Below, one piece after another: positions 44,372 through 53,829 of a stretch of DNA of 64,000 bases (its first letter is position 1; every line of letters starts with the position of its first letter). Source of the stretch: Allosphingosinicella deserti. GTDB lineage: Bacteria; Pseudomonadota; Alphaproteobacteria; Sphingomonadales; Sphingomonadaceae. The notes below the pieces were generated by a model. It worked only from the letters and a program-made list of their open reading frames with translations. It made no database searches and had not been told where the DNA came from. Location: positions 434,001 to 498,000 of the forward strand of contig NZ_PXYI01000004.1 in assembly GCF_003012735.1 (NCBI RefSeq), in the 5' to 3' direction. A program made the position numbers and the translations under genes.

Positions 44372-44937
44372 TCGAACGCTTGCAGCGCAGCGTCCTTGTG
44401 ACGGAACAGGCGGCGCAACACCGGCCAAGAAGGGTAGCTGCGCCCTCGCAATACGCGCGGAGTACCAGAAAAGATGAACCGTCTGGCCGGGCAACATCTC
44501 GCTTGGAGGCGCGGTTCAGCGGCCGACATGTACCGCGAAGGCGACAAGAAACGCCACCGCTGTTCCTGCCGCGATAAATTTCCCAGTCGAGTTTGGACAG
44601 CCAGCGCCGCACGCGCCGCTTACTCGATGCGCTGAGCATATGTAGATTCCCCAATAATCAAAAACTGCACGAGACAGCGGACACAGCAAGCGTGACCGTG
44701 TGCCAGGTTTCATCTTGGCGATCGTCGCGCGATTGGATGGCGACTTCGTCCACGTTCCAGTCGCAAGTCGGGTCGTCGGGGAAGTGTGGGCGGCCGGGAG
44801 CTGCACGTCGGGACGCTGTCTGAAAGGCTCGACGCGTGCGATGGTCGGCCGACCGGTCTGACGCGAGCGATTGTTGAACGAGCCGGTGCGAACCGCCGGT
44901 TGCAGCGCGCGCGTGCGTCGGCTAGCAGGCCTCGCGT
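44372..44937. other. Intergenic region with a possible frameshifted small membrane gene
   Basis: About 565 bases with no intact gene. On the minus strand an ATG near 44640 begins MLSASSKRRVRRWLSKLDW. One base later in frame terms, at a GGG-AAA-TTT string near 44580, the reading KFIAAGTAVAFLVAFAVHVGR continues to a stop near 44519. Together these would be a about 40-residue basic-plus-one-helix protein interrupted by a single extra base. The evidence is weak and the gene is not called. Confidence 0.35.
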
Positions 44938-45022
<85 letters not shown>

Positions 45023-45408
45023 ACCGCTTTTCCCGTGACGTCCGGCGAACCGCGTTCCCGATCCTGGGAGCGGTATCCGCGCCGCGAATGCACACTTGCG
45101 CTCGTGTCCGCCGACTCCGCGTGATTTCCGTCCGCGCCGCTGATAGGCTTGCCCTGTGCCCCGCGTGCGCGGCGCTGTCCGGTCATGCGCGTCATGGCCG
45201 GGTTGCGGCTCCGCGAAGGGGGCAGGAGGCGTCGCCCGGTTGGCGGCTTGAAGGGCGTTGGCGAATGAACAGATTGAAACGACCCGAGGGTCCGATCGCA
45301 GAGGAAATGCTTGTGCAAGCTGCGGGGGAACGGGGGCAAAGCCCTGGGGCTCGCAGTGGAGCAGGTCCAGGCGCAGGTGGGCAGGGCGCCACTCACTCGG
45401 GCGCGCCC
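45023..45408. other. Gap between tRNA-Leu and the AI-2E permease
   Basis: About 385 bases. The permease frame stays open through most of it, with a further ATG at 45265 (MNRLKRPEGPIAEEM), but the added sequence is low-complexity Gly/Ala and not family-like. I leave it as untranslated leader. No hairpin or promoter stands out. Confidence 0.45.
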
Positions 45409-46578
45409 ATGCCGAACGATCTGGATGCGCATCACCCGGATCCGCACCATGAAGCGGAGGCGATCGCCTATCGGCGCGACCGCCTGCTCGCGGCACTCAC
45501 CCTGATCGCGGGTGCCGGGCTTGCCGTGGCGCTGCCATTCGCCCTCCGTGCCGGCGCCGAATTCTTCCTGCCGGTGACCGCCGCCCTGGTGGTCGCGATC
45601 GCGCTGGTGCCGTTGCTCGAATGGCTCGAGCGCCGCGGGCTGCCCTCCGGCCTCGCCGCTTTTCTCTGCCTGCTGCTGTTCGTCGTTGCCGCCAATGTCG
45701 CGATTGCCTCGATCGTGCTGCCGGCGGCCGAATGGGTACGGCTGCTGCCCGATCGGATCGGCCGCATCCGCGACACCCTGCAGCCGGTTCTTGAAATCTA
45801 TTCCGACCTTGAGCGGTTCATCAACGACATCGTCGAGGAATTCGGATCCTCGGCGCGTGCCACCCGTACGGTGCAGCTCGAAACGCCCAACTCGATGCTG
45901 GACATCATCGCTACCTCGGCGCCGCACGCCGCCATTCAGATGTTCTTCGCATTGCTGGTGATCTTCTTCTTCCTGTCCGGCTGGACGGCGATGCGGAGGC
46001 GGACGATCGTCGCCAGGGCGAGCTTCGATGGCGCGATGACCACGGCGCGGGCAATCCAGCAAGTGGTCGATGCAACGTCCACCTATCTCGGCACGATCAG
46101 CCTGGTGAACATGTCGATGGGCCTGGTGGTCGCGTTCATCCTGTGGATGCTCGACATGCCCACGCCGTTGATGTGGGGCGGCATCGTCGCGGTGCTCAAC
46201 TACATTCCGTATCTCGGGCCGATCGCGTCGGTGCTGCTGCTTGCCCTCGGCGGCCTGATGGCATTCACCGATCCCTGGTATGCCTTCCTTCCTGCGGTCG
46301 CCTTCGCGATGATCCACCTGATTGAGGCCAATGTCGTCACGCCGATGCTCGTCGGCCGGCGGCTGACCATCAATCCCCTGCTGATCCTCGTCGCGTTGAG
46401 CTTCTGGGCGTGGGTGTGGGGAACAACCGGCGCACTGCTCGCGGTGCCGCTGCTGATCATCATGAAGACGGTGCTCGACGCGGCTGGCCGCCCTGACATC
46501 GCCGGCTTCCTGTTTGAGGAGGGGACGCTCACCGGCATCCATCATGATGAGCACGGCGAGGAAAATCGTGCTCCGTAG
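45409..46578 (+). CDS. AI-2E family transporter (PerM/YdiK-type)
   Basis: A 389-residue integral membrane protein. The family signature is visible: two helices at the N-terminus (LIAGAGLAVALPFAL and AALVVAIALVPLL), a long helical periplasmic segment (LPDRIGRIRDTLQPVLEIYSDLERFIND), then the C-terminal bundle with SMGLVVAFILWMLDMPTPLMWGGIVAVLNYIPYLGP and NPLLILVALSFWAWVWGTTGALLAVPLL. The family was named after an AI-2 exporter but mostly has unknown substrates and may export signals or ions. The ATG at 45409 (MPNDLDAHHPDPHH) is one of two possible starts. It follows a tRNA-Leu gene. Confidence 0.87.
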   Translation: MPNDLDAHHPDPHHEAEAIAYRRDRLLAALTLIAGAGLAVALPFALRAGAEFFLPVTAALVVAIALVPLLEWLERRGLPSGLAAFLCLLLFVVAANVAIASIVLPAAEWVRLLPDRIGRIRDTLQPVLEIYSDLERFINDIVEEFGSSARATRTVQLETPNSMLDIIATSAPHAAIQMFFALLVIFFFLSGWTAMRRRTIVARASFDGAMTTARAIQQVVDATSTYLGTISLVNMSMGLVVAFILWMLDMPTPLMWGGIVAVLNYIPYLGPIASVLLLALGGLMAFTDPWYAFLPAVAFAMIHLIEANVVTPMLVGRRLTINPLLILVALSFWAWVWGTTGALLAVPLLIIMKTVLDAAGRPDIAGFLFEEGTLTGIHHDEHGEENRAP

Positions 46579-46637
46579 AATTACGGTATTCGATCGTGTT
46601 GACAGCTCCGGAACCGTCCCGTAATGGCCCCTCCAAC

Positions 46638-46714
46638 GCGGGTGTAGCTCAGTTGGTTAGAGTGCCGGCCTGTCACGCCGGAGGTCGCGGGTTCGAGCCC
46701 CGTCACTCGCGCCA
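46638..46714 (+). tRNA. tRNA-Asp (GUC anticodon)
   Basis: A 77-base cloverleaf with encoded CCA. GCGGGTG pairs with CACTCGC, the D-arm is AGCTCAGTTGGTTAGAG, the anticodon arm CCGGC-CTGTCAC-GCCGG centres GTC and the T-arm has GGTTCGAGCCC. The last four bases overlap the left arm of a large hairpin that follows. Confidence 0.96.
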
Positions 46715-46762
46715 TTTTCCAGGAGACGCAGTCGCTTAGCGACGCTCTCCTGGAAAAATGGC
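46711..46762 (+). terminator. Large hairpin overlapping the tRNA-Asp 3' end
   Basis: Left arm GCCATTTTCCAGGAGA (46711-46726) and right arm TCTCCTGGAAAAATGGC (46746-46762) pair with one bulged T; the apex is a second stem GTCGC-TTA-GCGAC. The right arm is followed by CTTTTC. It would stop tRNA transcription, but the left arm starts at the tRNA discriminator base and includes CCA, so folding must compete with tRNA maturation. Confidence 0.6.
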
Positions 46763-46984
46763 CTTTTCGCTCGGTGCCGAGCGCGTTCTCAAGACATCGT
46801 TAGAGTGCCCGGAAGCTTTGGCTTCGAAGGCAAGTCCGTGCGTTCGGCTCCTAACCAATGCGGTTCGCATGCCGAACCGAATATAACCGATTGTCGATGA
46901 TGCTCTTAGTCTGTTGGGATCTGCCGCAGCTTGGTTGCGATGCATGATTTGGCGCCAAGCGGGCTGATGACGGAGGCTGAGAAT

Positions 46985-47638
46985 ATGGCACAGGGCCCTG
47001 GATACAGGCTGATCGATCCCAGACCGGTCGCAGCGGAGTCGCCGTACACCTTTTTCCTTCCGTCATCGGTTGAGCGCGATGCGATCGCGCTCGGAGACCA
47101 GGTGAAGCTGAAGTTCGAGCATATCCCGCCAGGTACGGAATGGGGCGTCGAGCGAATGTGGGTGACGGTCACGGACGTGGCAGAACGCGGGATCCATGGC
47201 GTGCTGGACAACCAACCGTACGAACCGACGGCTTCGATCGCGCTGGGCGATACGATCGCCTTCGCGCCGCACCATGTCATTTCAATTCGCTGGGACGATC
47301 CTGCCGCGGCTCCGCTCGTTTCCCGGCCACGGGGGCATTGGGAGCGCTGCATGGTCGACCAATGCGTGCTCGATGGCGTGGAGCCGGTCGAATATCTCTA
47401 TCGCGAAACACCCGATTTGGGTGGTGCGGGCGATGAAGAGCCGGACAGCGGTTGGCGTCTGCGTGGTCGGAAGGGCGATGCGACCGACGTGGAGATCGAC
47501 GCCCGGGAGGCCGCCTATGTCGCGCTCGGTGCGGTGCTCAACCGCGATGACAGCTGGCTGGCCCTGATCGACGCGCCGATCGGGTCAGCCTTCATGCGGG
47601 ATTTCGCCAACGGGCGATACGAAAGGGTCGAGCGCTAG
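46985..47638 (+). CDS. DUF2314/DUF2185-like protein (Imm33-type immunity fold?)
   Basis: A 217-residue protein with two halves. The first (about 25-105) resembles DUF2314: WVTVTDVAERGIHGVLDNQP and GDTIAFAPHHVISI. The second (about 120-210) has the DUF2185 pattern: EYLYRETPDL..DSGWRLRGRKGD, LGAVLNRDDSWLALIDAPIGSAFMRD. DUF2185 belongs to the Imm33 set, which are predicted immunity proteins to polymorphic toxins, though many copies stand alone. No toxin gene is adjacent. The start at 46985 is chosen for GGAGG eight bases upstream; 46970 (MTEAENM) and 46940 are also possible. Confidence 0.72.
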   Translation: MAQGPGYRLIDPRPVAAESPYTFFLPSSVERDAIALGDQVKLKFEHIPPGTEWGVERMWVTVTDVAERGIHGVLDNQPYEPTASIALGDTIAFAPHHVISIRWDDPAAAPLVSRPRGHWERCMVDQCVLDGVEPVEYLYRETPDLGGAGDEEPDSGWRLRGRKGDATDVEIDAREAAYVALGAVLNRDDSWLALIDAPIGSAFMRDFANGRYERVER

Positions 47639-47828
47639 AGGAGTCCTCCGGAGGGGACAATGGCAACAAGGCATGGGGCGATGAAGCCCGCCTGCACCAT
47701 CAACCCGGCCCGAATTGTTGGAGGTTCGCCCGGCTGTACCACCGAGCCCGCATGCGTTGGTGACAGAACGGACCGGGTATCTGCGTGAGCGCTGCCGCCC
47801 TGTTCATGCTGTCGTGGTCGAGCGCTGG

Positions 47829-48056
47829 TCAGGCGCGCCATTTCCCCGTTTCCATCCAGCGGAGGAGGGGTTTGAGCGGCAGGATCCAGACGATACCGGC
47901 GACGGTGAAGTAGAGGGCAAGGACGGGCCAGGGCCACCCCGTCATCAGATCCGCGACGCTGGCGACGAGCATGGCCCAGAGGGTGATGAGGGCAAGGATC
48001 AGGAAGATCCCGGCTGGCTTTCGCCACGTCGGTTGGTTCGGTCGGGTCTCGGTCAT
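47829..48056 (-). CDS. DUF2842 family protein
   Basis: A 75-residue protein with two hydrophobic helices (PAGIFLILALITLWAMLVASVADLM and PVLALYFTVAGIVWILPLKPLLRWME), as in the DUF2842 family of small alphaproteobacterial membrane proteins. The ATG at 48056 overlaps the fau stop by four bases (ATGA), so the two are co-translated. Function unknown. It lies at the end of the zapA - 6S - fau run on the minus strand. Confidence 0.9.
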   Translation of the reverse strand: MTETRPNQPTWRKPAGIFLILALITLWAMLVASVADLMTGWPWPVLALYFTVAGIVWILPLKPLLRWMETGKWRA

Positions 48057-48628
48057 CGGCAGCCGATCCATTCGCCGGGGGTTGCGATCGCGTCCAGGGG
48101 AACGTCCCAGGGATCGGCGGCGATCGGCGCATCCAAGATCTGGAATTCCCACGCGAGGCCGATGGTGAACACCGCGCCGCCTTCCCGCAAATGGGCGAGG
48201 GCACGATCGTAATGGCCCTTGCCGTGGCCGATGCGGCTGCCGGCGCGGTCGGCGGCAACAAGCGGGACGAGCACCACATCCGGTGCCAGCGCGTCGGAGG
48301 AGGCGGGCGGTTGCAGCACGCCCCACGGGCTCGGCTCTTCGGCAGGCGCCTCGCGGAACAGCATGCGGGCATCGCGATCGAGGAACCAGGGCAGGGCGGC
48401 GCGCTGGCCGGGGGTAAGCGCTTCGAGAACCGGATAGGGGCTGATCTCGTCCTTGAGCGGATGATAGCCGGCGACGGTCCGGGCGCCGAGCAGATGCGGC
48501 AGCACGCATTGGGCGAGCTTGGCCTCGAGATCGGCGCGAAGATCGGGGGTGAGCGAGCGGGCGTAGAGGCGCCGTTCCGCCAGCATGCGGGTGCGCATTT
48601 CCGGTTTGGGGATCAAGCTCGGCTCCAT
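48053..48628 (-). CDS. fau: 5-formyltetrahydrofolate cyclo-ligase
   Basis: A 191-residue enzyme that converts 5-formyl-THF to 5,10-methenyl-THF with ATP. The nucleotide/folate motifs are visible: YHPLKDEISPYPVLEALTPGQ, VLVPLVAADRAGSRIGHGKGHYDRALAHL and the terminal IAWEFQ-like TIGLAWEFQILDAPI. It follows the usual zapA - ssrS - fau order on the minus strand, which supports both this call and the small RNA before it. The end overlaps the DUF2842 start. Confidence 0.93.
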   Translation of the reverse strand: MEPSLIPKPEMRTRMLAERRLYARSLTPDLRADLEAKLAQCVLPHLLGARTVAGYHPLKDEISPYPVLEALTPGQRAALPWFLDRDARMLFREAPAEEPSPWGVLQPPASSDALAPDVVLVPLVAADRAGSRIGHGKGHYDRALAHLREGGAVFTIGLAWEFQILDAPIAADPWDVPLDAIATPGEWIGCR

Positions 48629-48644
48629 ACGGGCCTGGAGGGTG

Positions 48645-48812
48645 ACGGGACCACCATAGCCGTTTGCTGGAAGATCCTCTGACGCCAGAACGTCAGGTGG
48701 GAGCCATTTAGACCGGACCAGGATCCGACCAGGGACAGCCCCCTAGGATGTAATTATCGCCTCAGGGATGCTTCGCTAAAGCTCGTACACGGCAGTACCC
48801 GTCAGCATCCTA
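48645..48812 (-). ncRNA. ssrS: Probable 6S RNA
   Basis: The gap between zapA and fau is where alphaproteobacteria keep 6S RNA, and this 185-base gap has no ORF but several paired segments. These include CTGACG/CGTCAG around CCAGAA (48679-48696), two near-identical TGGTC-C/GGA blocks, and complementary GATGC/GCATC segments near 48755-48812 that could close the long stem. I place the RNA on the minus strand as transcribed from zapA toward fau. Exact ends cannot be read. This is inference from synteny and secondary structure, not a match to a known sequence. Confidence 0.55.
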
Positions 48813-48813
48813 T

Positions 48814-49149
48814 TTAGGAGGTCTGTGCCTCGGTCTCAAGGGTCCCAGCGACGGATTCCATCCGAGCCGCGAGGCGCTCCAGCGCATCGGCGATTTCGCT
48901 GTCGTCGGTTTCGAACGGGCTGGCGTGGGCCGCCGGGTCGTGACCCGCGCGACGTTCGAGCACTTCATCGGCAAGCAGCAACGAGGCGAACAGCAATTGG
49001 CGATTCTCGCCGAGATTGCCGAGCGCATCGTTCGCATCCTTTGCCTTGCGGTCGACGATCGCGGCCACCGATCGGAGATGGTCCTCCTCCCCGGTGCGGC
49101 ATGCGATCGAGTAACGGCGATTGCCGATCTCGACCTCGACGTTGGGCAT
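48814..49149 (-). CDS. zapA: Cell division protein ZapA
   Basis: A 111-residue protein of the ZapA family, which bundles FtsZ filaments at the division site. The N-terminal beta strands with [36 protein letters not shown] and the helix [33 protein letters not shown] are typical, followed by an acidic tail. The ATG at 49149 overlaps the stop of the small protein upstream (TGATG), so the two are coupled. It precedes the 6S RNA candidate. Confidence 0.9.
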   Translation of the reverse strand: MPNVEVEIGNRRYSIACRTGEEDHLRSVAAIVDRKAKDANDALGNLGENRQLLFASLLLADEVLERRAGHDPAAHASPFETDDSEIADALERLAARMESVAGTLETEAQTS

Positions 49150-49355
49150 CAACCTCTCCCTTGGGTGTCCAGCAACCTGTCGATCTCGCCGATCGCACCT
49201 TCCACCTTGGTGCGTAGAGCAAGATGATTGCGGCGGAGAGTGTCCACGTTCTCGGCGCCAGGGGGGGGCGTGCGGCTCGCGCCGGCGTTCGCCTCGATAC
49301 GTGCAAGCGCACGCTCAATCCGGCCAAGTGCCGCGCTCGTTCTTTCACGCCCCAT
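49149..49355 (-). CDS. Small coiled-coil protein upstream of zapA
   Basis: A 68-residue protein with a heptad-rich pattern ([17 protein letters not shown], then [24 protein letters not shown]) consistent with two short coiled coils separated by a Pro-rich hinge. A protein of this kind stands directly before zapA in many sphingomonads and may belong to the division apparatus. The stop overlaps the zapA start, which implies coupled translation. Function unknown. Confidence 0.8.
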   Translation of the reverse strand: MGRERTSAALGRIERALARIEANAGASRTPPPGAENVDTLRRNHLALRTKVEGAIGEIDRLLDTQGRG

Positions 49356-49433
49356 GCAGCCTTATAGCACGTTCGGTCGTGCGGGGGAAATGGGTAGCAG
49401 CGGCTGAACCTTTTCGCAGCTGCACCCGCGGTG

Positions 49434-49461
49434 TTGACGGGGCGGCTTCCGTCTCTAAAGG
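49434..49461 (+). promoter_or_regulatory. Candidate sigma-70 promoter for tkt
   Basis: TTGACG (49434-49439) and TAAAGG (49456-49461) are separated by 16 bases and lie about 75 bases before the tkt start. The -35 is a good match, the -10 modest. No operator-like repeat is evident between the promoter and the start. Confidence 0.45.
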
Positions 49462-49534
49462 AGCGGTCGAGCGGGGCGCATGCCGGGGAGCCTGCCTCGC
49501 CGCCCGTTCGGGCGCTCCGTCTTTGGGAAGAACC

Positions 49535-51517
49535 ATGGCCCTCGAACCGAGACTGCTCGCCAACGCCATTCGCGCCCTTGCGATGGACGCTGTCCAGGCG
49601 GCCAATTCCGGGCATCCCGGCATGCCGATGGGGATGGCCGATGTCGCAACCGTGCTGTTCACCGAACATCTGAAGCACGATCCAAGGGATCCCGCCTGGC
49701 ACGACCGCGATCGCTTCGTGCTGTCGGCCGGCCACGGCTCGATGCTGATCTATGCGTTGCTGCACCTCACCGGCTACGACCAGCCGACGATCGAGGACAT
49801 CCGCAATTTCCGGCAGATGAACAGCGTCTGCGCGGGCCACCCTGAGAATTTCCTGATCCCCGGGATCGAGGCGACCACCGGTCCGCTCGGCCAGGGCCTG
49901 GCGATGGCCGTTGGAATGGCGATTGCCGAACGTCACCTCAATGCGAGCTTCGGCGACGATCTCGTCGACCACAAGACCTGGGTCATCGCCGGCGACGGCT
50001 GCCTGATGGAAGGCGTCAACCACGAAGCCGCGGGACTTGCGGGCCATCTCGGCCTCGGGCGCCTCAACGTGTTCTGGGACGACAACCAGATCACCATCGA
50101 TGGCGCCACCAGCCTGTCGACCTCCGAGGATATTCCCGCGCGCTACCGCGCTTACGGCTGGCACGTGGTCGCATGCGATGGCCATGATTATGACAGCATC
50201 CGGGCCGCGATCGCCGAGGCGGTGGCGGATCCGCGGCCGTCGCTGATCGCCTGCCGGACGATCATCGGCTGGGGCGCGCCCAACAAGATGGGCACCTCGG
50301 CGACCCACGGCGCCGCGCTGGGTGTCGACGAAGTCAAGGCGGCGCGCGAGCACCTCGTATGGGACAGCGAGCCGTTCGAAATCCCGCAGCCGATCATGGA
50401 GGCCTGGCGCGACTCCGGCCGGCGCAGCGCCCACCTCCACGAGGAATGGCGCGCGCGCCTCGCCGCTTCACCGCAGGGCGAGGAGCTGGTCCGGCGCATG
50501 GAAGGCCGTCTGCCTGCCGACACCGGACTTGCCGCCCATCTCGACGCGCTCGCCGCCAATCCGCAGAAGATCGCGACTCGCAAGGCCTCTGAAATCGCGC
50601 TCGAGGCGATCAACGCGGCGATTCCCGAGACGCTGGGCGGCTCGGCCGATCTTACCGGGTCCAACAACACCAAGACCAAGGGCCAGACGGCGCTGACCCG
50701 CGACGATTATGCCGGGCGCTACATCTATTACGGAATTCGCGAGTTCGGCATGGCGGCGGCGATGAACGGCATGGCGCTGCACGGCGGCGTCATTCCCTAT
50801 GGCGGCACCTTCCTGGTCTTCTCCGATTATTGCCGGCCGGCGATCCGGCTCGCCGCGCTGCAGCGGATACGGTCGATCTTCGTCATGACCCACGATTCGA
50901 TCGGCCTCGGCGAGGACGGCCCGACTCACCAGCCGGTCGAGCATGTCACCAGCCTGCGGATGATCCCGAACCTCGCCGTGTTCCGGCCCGCCGACGTCGT
51001 CGAGACCGCCGAATGCTGGGCGCTGGCGCTGGAGCGGCGCGATGGACCGTCGCTGCTGGCACTGACCCGGCAGAACCTGCCGCAAGTGCGGACCGAGCGC
51101 AGTCGCGAGAATTTGTCGGCCCGCGGGGCTTATCGCCTGCGCGCAGCCTCAGCGGCGCGGAAGGTAGTGCTGGTCGCGACCGGCTCCGAGGTCGAGCTGG
51201 CGCTTAAGACCGCGGACGTGCTTGAAGGGCAGGGGATCGGTGCCGACATCGTGTCGATGCCGTGCTGGTCGCTGTTCGATGCGCAGGACGAGGGCTATCG
51301 CGCCGACGTCCTGCCCGCAAACGTGCTGACCGTCTCGATCGAGGCCGGGACCACGCTCGGGTGGGAACATTATACGGGGCGCGACGGCATTCGCATCGGC
51401 CTCGACCGCTTTGGCGCTTCGGCTCCCGCCGAAGACCTTTTCCGCCGCTTCGGCTTCACCGTCGAAGCGATCGTGCCGCAAATCACAGCGGCACTCGAAA
51501 CCAAGGGAGATCAGTGA
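49535..51517 (+). CDS. tkt: Transketolase
   Basis: A 660-residue thiamine-diphosphate enzyme of the pentose phosphate pathway. The ThDP motif is [15 protein letters not shown] with the downstream N-rich part ([10 protein letters not shown]) near residues 154-185. The pyrimidine-binding domain carries [21 protein letters not shown] and [17 protein letters not shown], and the C-terminal domain holds [16 protein letters not shown]. Length, order and start are standard. It opens a run tkt-gap-pgk-fba on one strand with only one base to gap. Confidence 0.97.
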   Translation: MALEPRLLANAIRALAMDAVQAANSGHPGMPMGMADVATVLFTEHLKHDPRDPAWHDRDRFVLSAGHGSMLIYALLHLTGYDQPTIEDIRNFRQMNSVCAGHPENFLIPGIEATTGPLGQGLAMAVGMAIAERHLNASFGDDLVDHKTWVIAGDGCLMEGVNHEAAGLAGHLGLGRLNVFWDDNQITIDGATSLSTSEDIPARYRAYGWHVVACDGHDYDSIRAAIAEAVADPRPSLIACRTIIGWGAPNKMGTSATHGAALGVDEVKAAREHLVWDSEPFEIPQPIMEAWRDSGRRSAHLHEEWRARLAASPQGEELVRRMEGRLPADTGLAAHLDALAANPQKIATRKASEIALEAINAAIPETLGGSADLTGSNNTKTKGQTALTRDDYAGRYIYYGIREFGMAAAMNGMALHGGVIPYGGTFLVFSDYCRPAIRLAALQRIRSIFVMTHDSIGLGEDGPTHQPVEHVTSLRMIPNLAVFRPADVVETAECWALALERRDGPSLLALTRQNLPQVRTERSRENLSARGAYRLRAASAARKVVLVATGSEVELALKTADVLEGQGIGADIVSMPCWSLFDAQDEGYRADVLPANVLTVSIEAGTTLGWEHYTGRDGIRIGLDRFGASAPAEDLFRRFGFTVEAIVPQITAALETKGDQ

Positions 51518-51518
51518 C

Positions 51519-52523
51519 ATGGCCACAAGAGTAGCGATCAACGGCTTCGGGCGCATCGGGCGCCTCGTCGCCCGCGCCATCCTCGAAAAGCCGGAGAGCG
51601 GCCTCGAGCTCGTCTCGATCAACGATCTCGCCGACGCCAGGTCGAATGCGCTGCTGTTCAAGCGCGACAGCGTTCACGGCACCTACAAGGGTGAGGTTCA
51701 TGCAGAGGGCAACGACCTGATCATCGACGGGCGTCGTATCCACGTCACCGCCGAGCGCGATCCCGCCAAGTTGCCGCACGCCGCCAACAATATCGACATC
51801 GCGCTGGAATGCACCGGCTTCTTCACCGATCGTGACAAGGCTTCGGCCCACCTCACCGCCGGTGCGAAGAAAGTTCTGATCTCGGCCCCTGCCAAGGGCG
51901 TCGATCTGACCGTCGTGTTCGGCGTCAATGACGACAAGCTCGAGGCCGGCCACACGATCGTCTCGAACGCCTCGTGCACCACCAATTGCCTTGCGCCGGT
52001 CGCCAAGGTGCTGAACGACACGATCGGCATCGAACGCGGCCTGATGACCACGATCCACAGCTACACCAACGATCAGAAGATCCTCGACCAGATCCATCCC
52101 GACATGCGCCGCGCCCGCGCCGCGGCGATGTCGATCATTCCGACCACCACCGGCGCGGCCCGCGCTGTCGGAGAGGTGCTGCCGGAATTGAAGGGCAAGC
52201 TCGACGGGTCCGCGATCCGCGTGCCGACCCCGAACGTCAGCCTGGTCGACCTCACCTTCACGCCGAAGCGCGACACCAGTGTCGAGGAAGTGAACGGCGT
52301 GCTACGCGCCGCCTCGGAAGGTGCGCTCAAGGGCATCCTCCAATATATCGAGGAGCCGCTGGTCTCGATCGACTTCAACCACGATCCGCACAGCTCGAGC
52401 GTCGACAGCCTCGAAACCGCGGTGCTCGAAGGCAAGCTCGTCCGGGTGGTGTCGTGGTACGACAATGAATGGGGTTTCTCGAACCGCATGGTCGATACGG
52501 CCAGCGCGATGGGCAAGCTCTGA
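51519..52523 (+). CDS. gap: Glyceraldehyde-3-phosphate dehydrogenase, type I
   Basis: A 334-residue enzyme. The NAD-binding pattern [13 protein letters not shown] is at residue 8. The catalytic Cys153 lies in [12 protein letters not shown], and the conserved catalytic His (TTIHSYTND) and substrate segments ([35 protein letters not shown]) follow. The end [14 protein letters not shown] is intact. It converts G3P to 1,3-bisphosphoglycerate. It begins one base after the tkt stop and ends before a terminator, which stands between it and pgk. Confidence 0.98.
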   Translation: MATRVAINGFGRIGRLVARAILEKPESGLELVSINDLADARSNALLFKRDSVHGTYKGEVHAEGNDLIIDGRRIHVTAERDPAKLPHAANNIDIALECTGFFTDRDKASAHLTAGAKKVLISAPAKGVDLTVVFGVNDDKLEAGHTIVSNASCTTNCLAPVAKVLNDTIGIERGLMTTIHSYTNDQKILDQIHPDMRRARAAAMSIIPTTTGAARAVGEVLPELKGKLDGSAIRVPTPNVSLVDLTFTPKRDTSVEEVNGVLRAASEGALKGILQYIEEPLVSIDFNHDPHSSSVDSLETAVLEGKLVRVVSWYDNEWGFSNRMVDTASAMGKL

Positions 52524-52530
52524 TGGACGA

Positions 52531-52566
52531 GGCGCCCGGCACCATTTGCCGGGCGCCTTTTTCTTT
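52531..52566 (+). terminator. Intrinsic terminator between gap and pgk
   Basis: GGCGCCCGGCA (52531-52541) pairs with TGCCGGGCGCC (52547-52557) around CCATT, followed by TTTTTCTTT. The 11-base GC-rich stem and U-tract make this a strong classical terminator. It lies inside the same-strand glycolytic run, so pgk needs readthrough or its own promoter. Confidence 0.9.
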
Positions 52567-52588
52567 GCGGCGATGAGAAAGTGAGCGG

Positions 52589-53788
52589 ATGACCTTCAAG
52601 ACCCTGGACGATCTCGGCGATGTGACCGGCAAGCGCGCGCTGGTGCGGGTCGATCTCAACGTGCCGATGGCGGACCTCAAGGTCACCGACGATACCCGGC
52701 TGCGTTCTACATTGCCGACTGTGACGGAGCTCGCCGATCGCGGTGCGATCGTGCTTTTGCTCGCGCATTTCGGCCGTCCCAAGGGCGCCCAGCGCCCCGA
52801 CATGTCGCTGTCGCTGGTCACCAAAGCCTATGAGGATGTGCTCGGCCGTCCGGTGCGGTTCGTCGGTGACTGCCAGGGCGAGAATGCGGCGGCGAACGTC
52901 GCCGACATGCAGCCGGGTGACATCGCCATTCTCGAGAATACCCGCTTCCATGGCGGCGAGGAGAAGAATGATCCGGAGCTCGCCCGCGCCATTGCCGCGC
53001 TGGGCGATTTCTACGTCAACGACGCCTTCTCCGCCGCCCACCGCGCCCACAGCTCGACCGAAGCGATCGCCCACATCCTCCCGGCCTATGCGGGCCGGGC
53101 GATGGAGGCGGAACTGAAGGCGCTGCAGAAGGCGCTCGGCGAGCCCGAACGCCCGGTGGCGGCAGTCGTCGGCGGCGCCAAGGTCTCGACCAAGCTCGAA
53201 GTGCTTCGCCATCTCGTCACCAAGGTCGACCATCTGATCATCGGCGGCGGCATGGCCAACACCTTCCTCGCCGCGCGTGGAGTCGCCGTCGGCAAATCGC
53301 TGTGCGAGCATGACCTGACCGGCACCGCCGTCGAGATCCTCGACGCCGCCGAGCGGGCGAATTGCACGGTGCACCTGCCGTACGACGTCGTGGTGGCCAA
53401 GGAATTCGCCGCCAATCCGCCGTCGCTGCGCACTGTCAACGTCCATGAAGTCGCCGAAGACGAGATGATCCTCGACGTCGGTCCGGCCGCAGTCGAGGCG
53501 CTCGCCGACGCGATCAAGACCTGCCGCACCCTGGTGTGGAACGGACCGCTCGGCGCCTTCGAGACCGTCCCGTTCGACGCGGCCACGGTCGCCCTGGCGC
53601 AGACCGCTGCAGCGCTGACCCAGAGTGGCAGCCTGGTCTCGGTTGCCGGCGGCGGCGATACCGTCGCGGCACTCAACCATGCCGGCGTGGCCGATGATTT
53701 CACCTTCGTTTCGACCGCCGGCGGCGCTTTCCTGGAATGGATGGAAGGCAAGGAGCTGCCCGGCGTCAAGGCGCTGGAGACCGCCTGA
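52589..53788 (+). CDS. pgk: Phosphoglycerate kinase
   Basis: A 399-residue enzyme. Landmarks are [41 protein letters not shown] [12 protein letters not shown], the nucleotide-binding [32 protein letters not shown], and WNGPLGAFE. It transfers phosphate from 1,3-bisphosphoglycerate to ADP. The gene starts 65 bases after gap, just past an intrinsic terminator, and ends 41 bases before fba. Short GAGAAAGTGAGC provides a weak ribosome site. Confidence 0.98.
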   Translation: MTFKTLDDLGDVTGKRALVRVDLNVPMADLKVTDDTRLRSTLPTVTELADRGAIVLLLAHFGRPKGAQRPDMSLSLVTKAYEDVLGRPVRFVGDCQGENAAANVADMQPGDIAILENTRFHGGEEKNDPELARAIAALGDFYVNDAFSAAHRAHSSTEAIAHILPAYAGRAMEAELKALQKALGEPERPVAAVVGGAKVSTKLEVLRHLVTKVDHLIIGGGMANTFLAARGVAVGKSLCEHDLTGTAVEILDAAERANCTVHLPYDVVVAKEFAANPPSLRTVNVHEVAEDEMILDVGPAAVEALADAIKTCRTLVWNGPLGAFETVPFDAATVALAQTAAALTQSGSLVSVAGGGDTVAALNHAGVADDFTFVSTAGGAFLEWMEGKELPGVKALETA

Positions 53789-53829
53789 GTCTCCGTCACA
53801 AGAACGACAATGGCTATTGGGGTAGAGAG

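Noticed and set aside
46796-46812. Short tRNA-Asp-like stretch GTTAGAGTGCCCGG after the tRNA gene
   Set aside because: Only about 13 bases match the D/anticodon region of tRNA-Asp. No further tRNA features or integrase were found, so an att-site claim is not supported.
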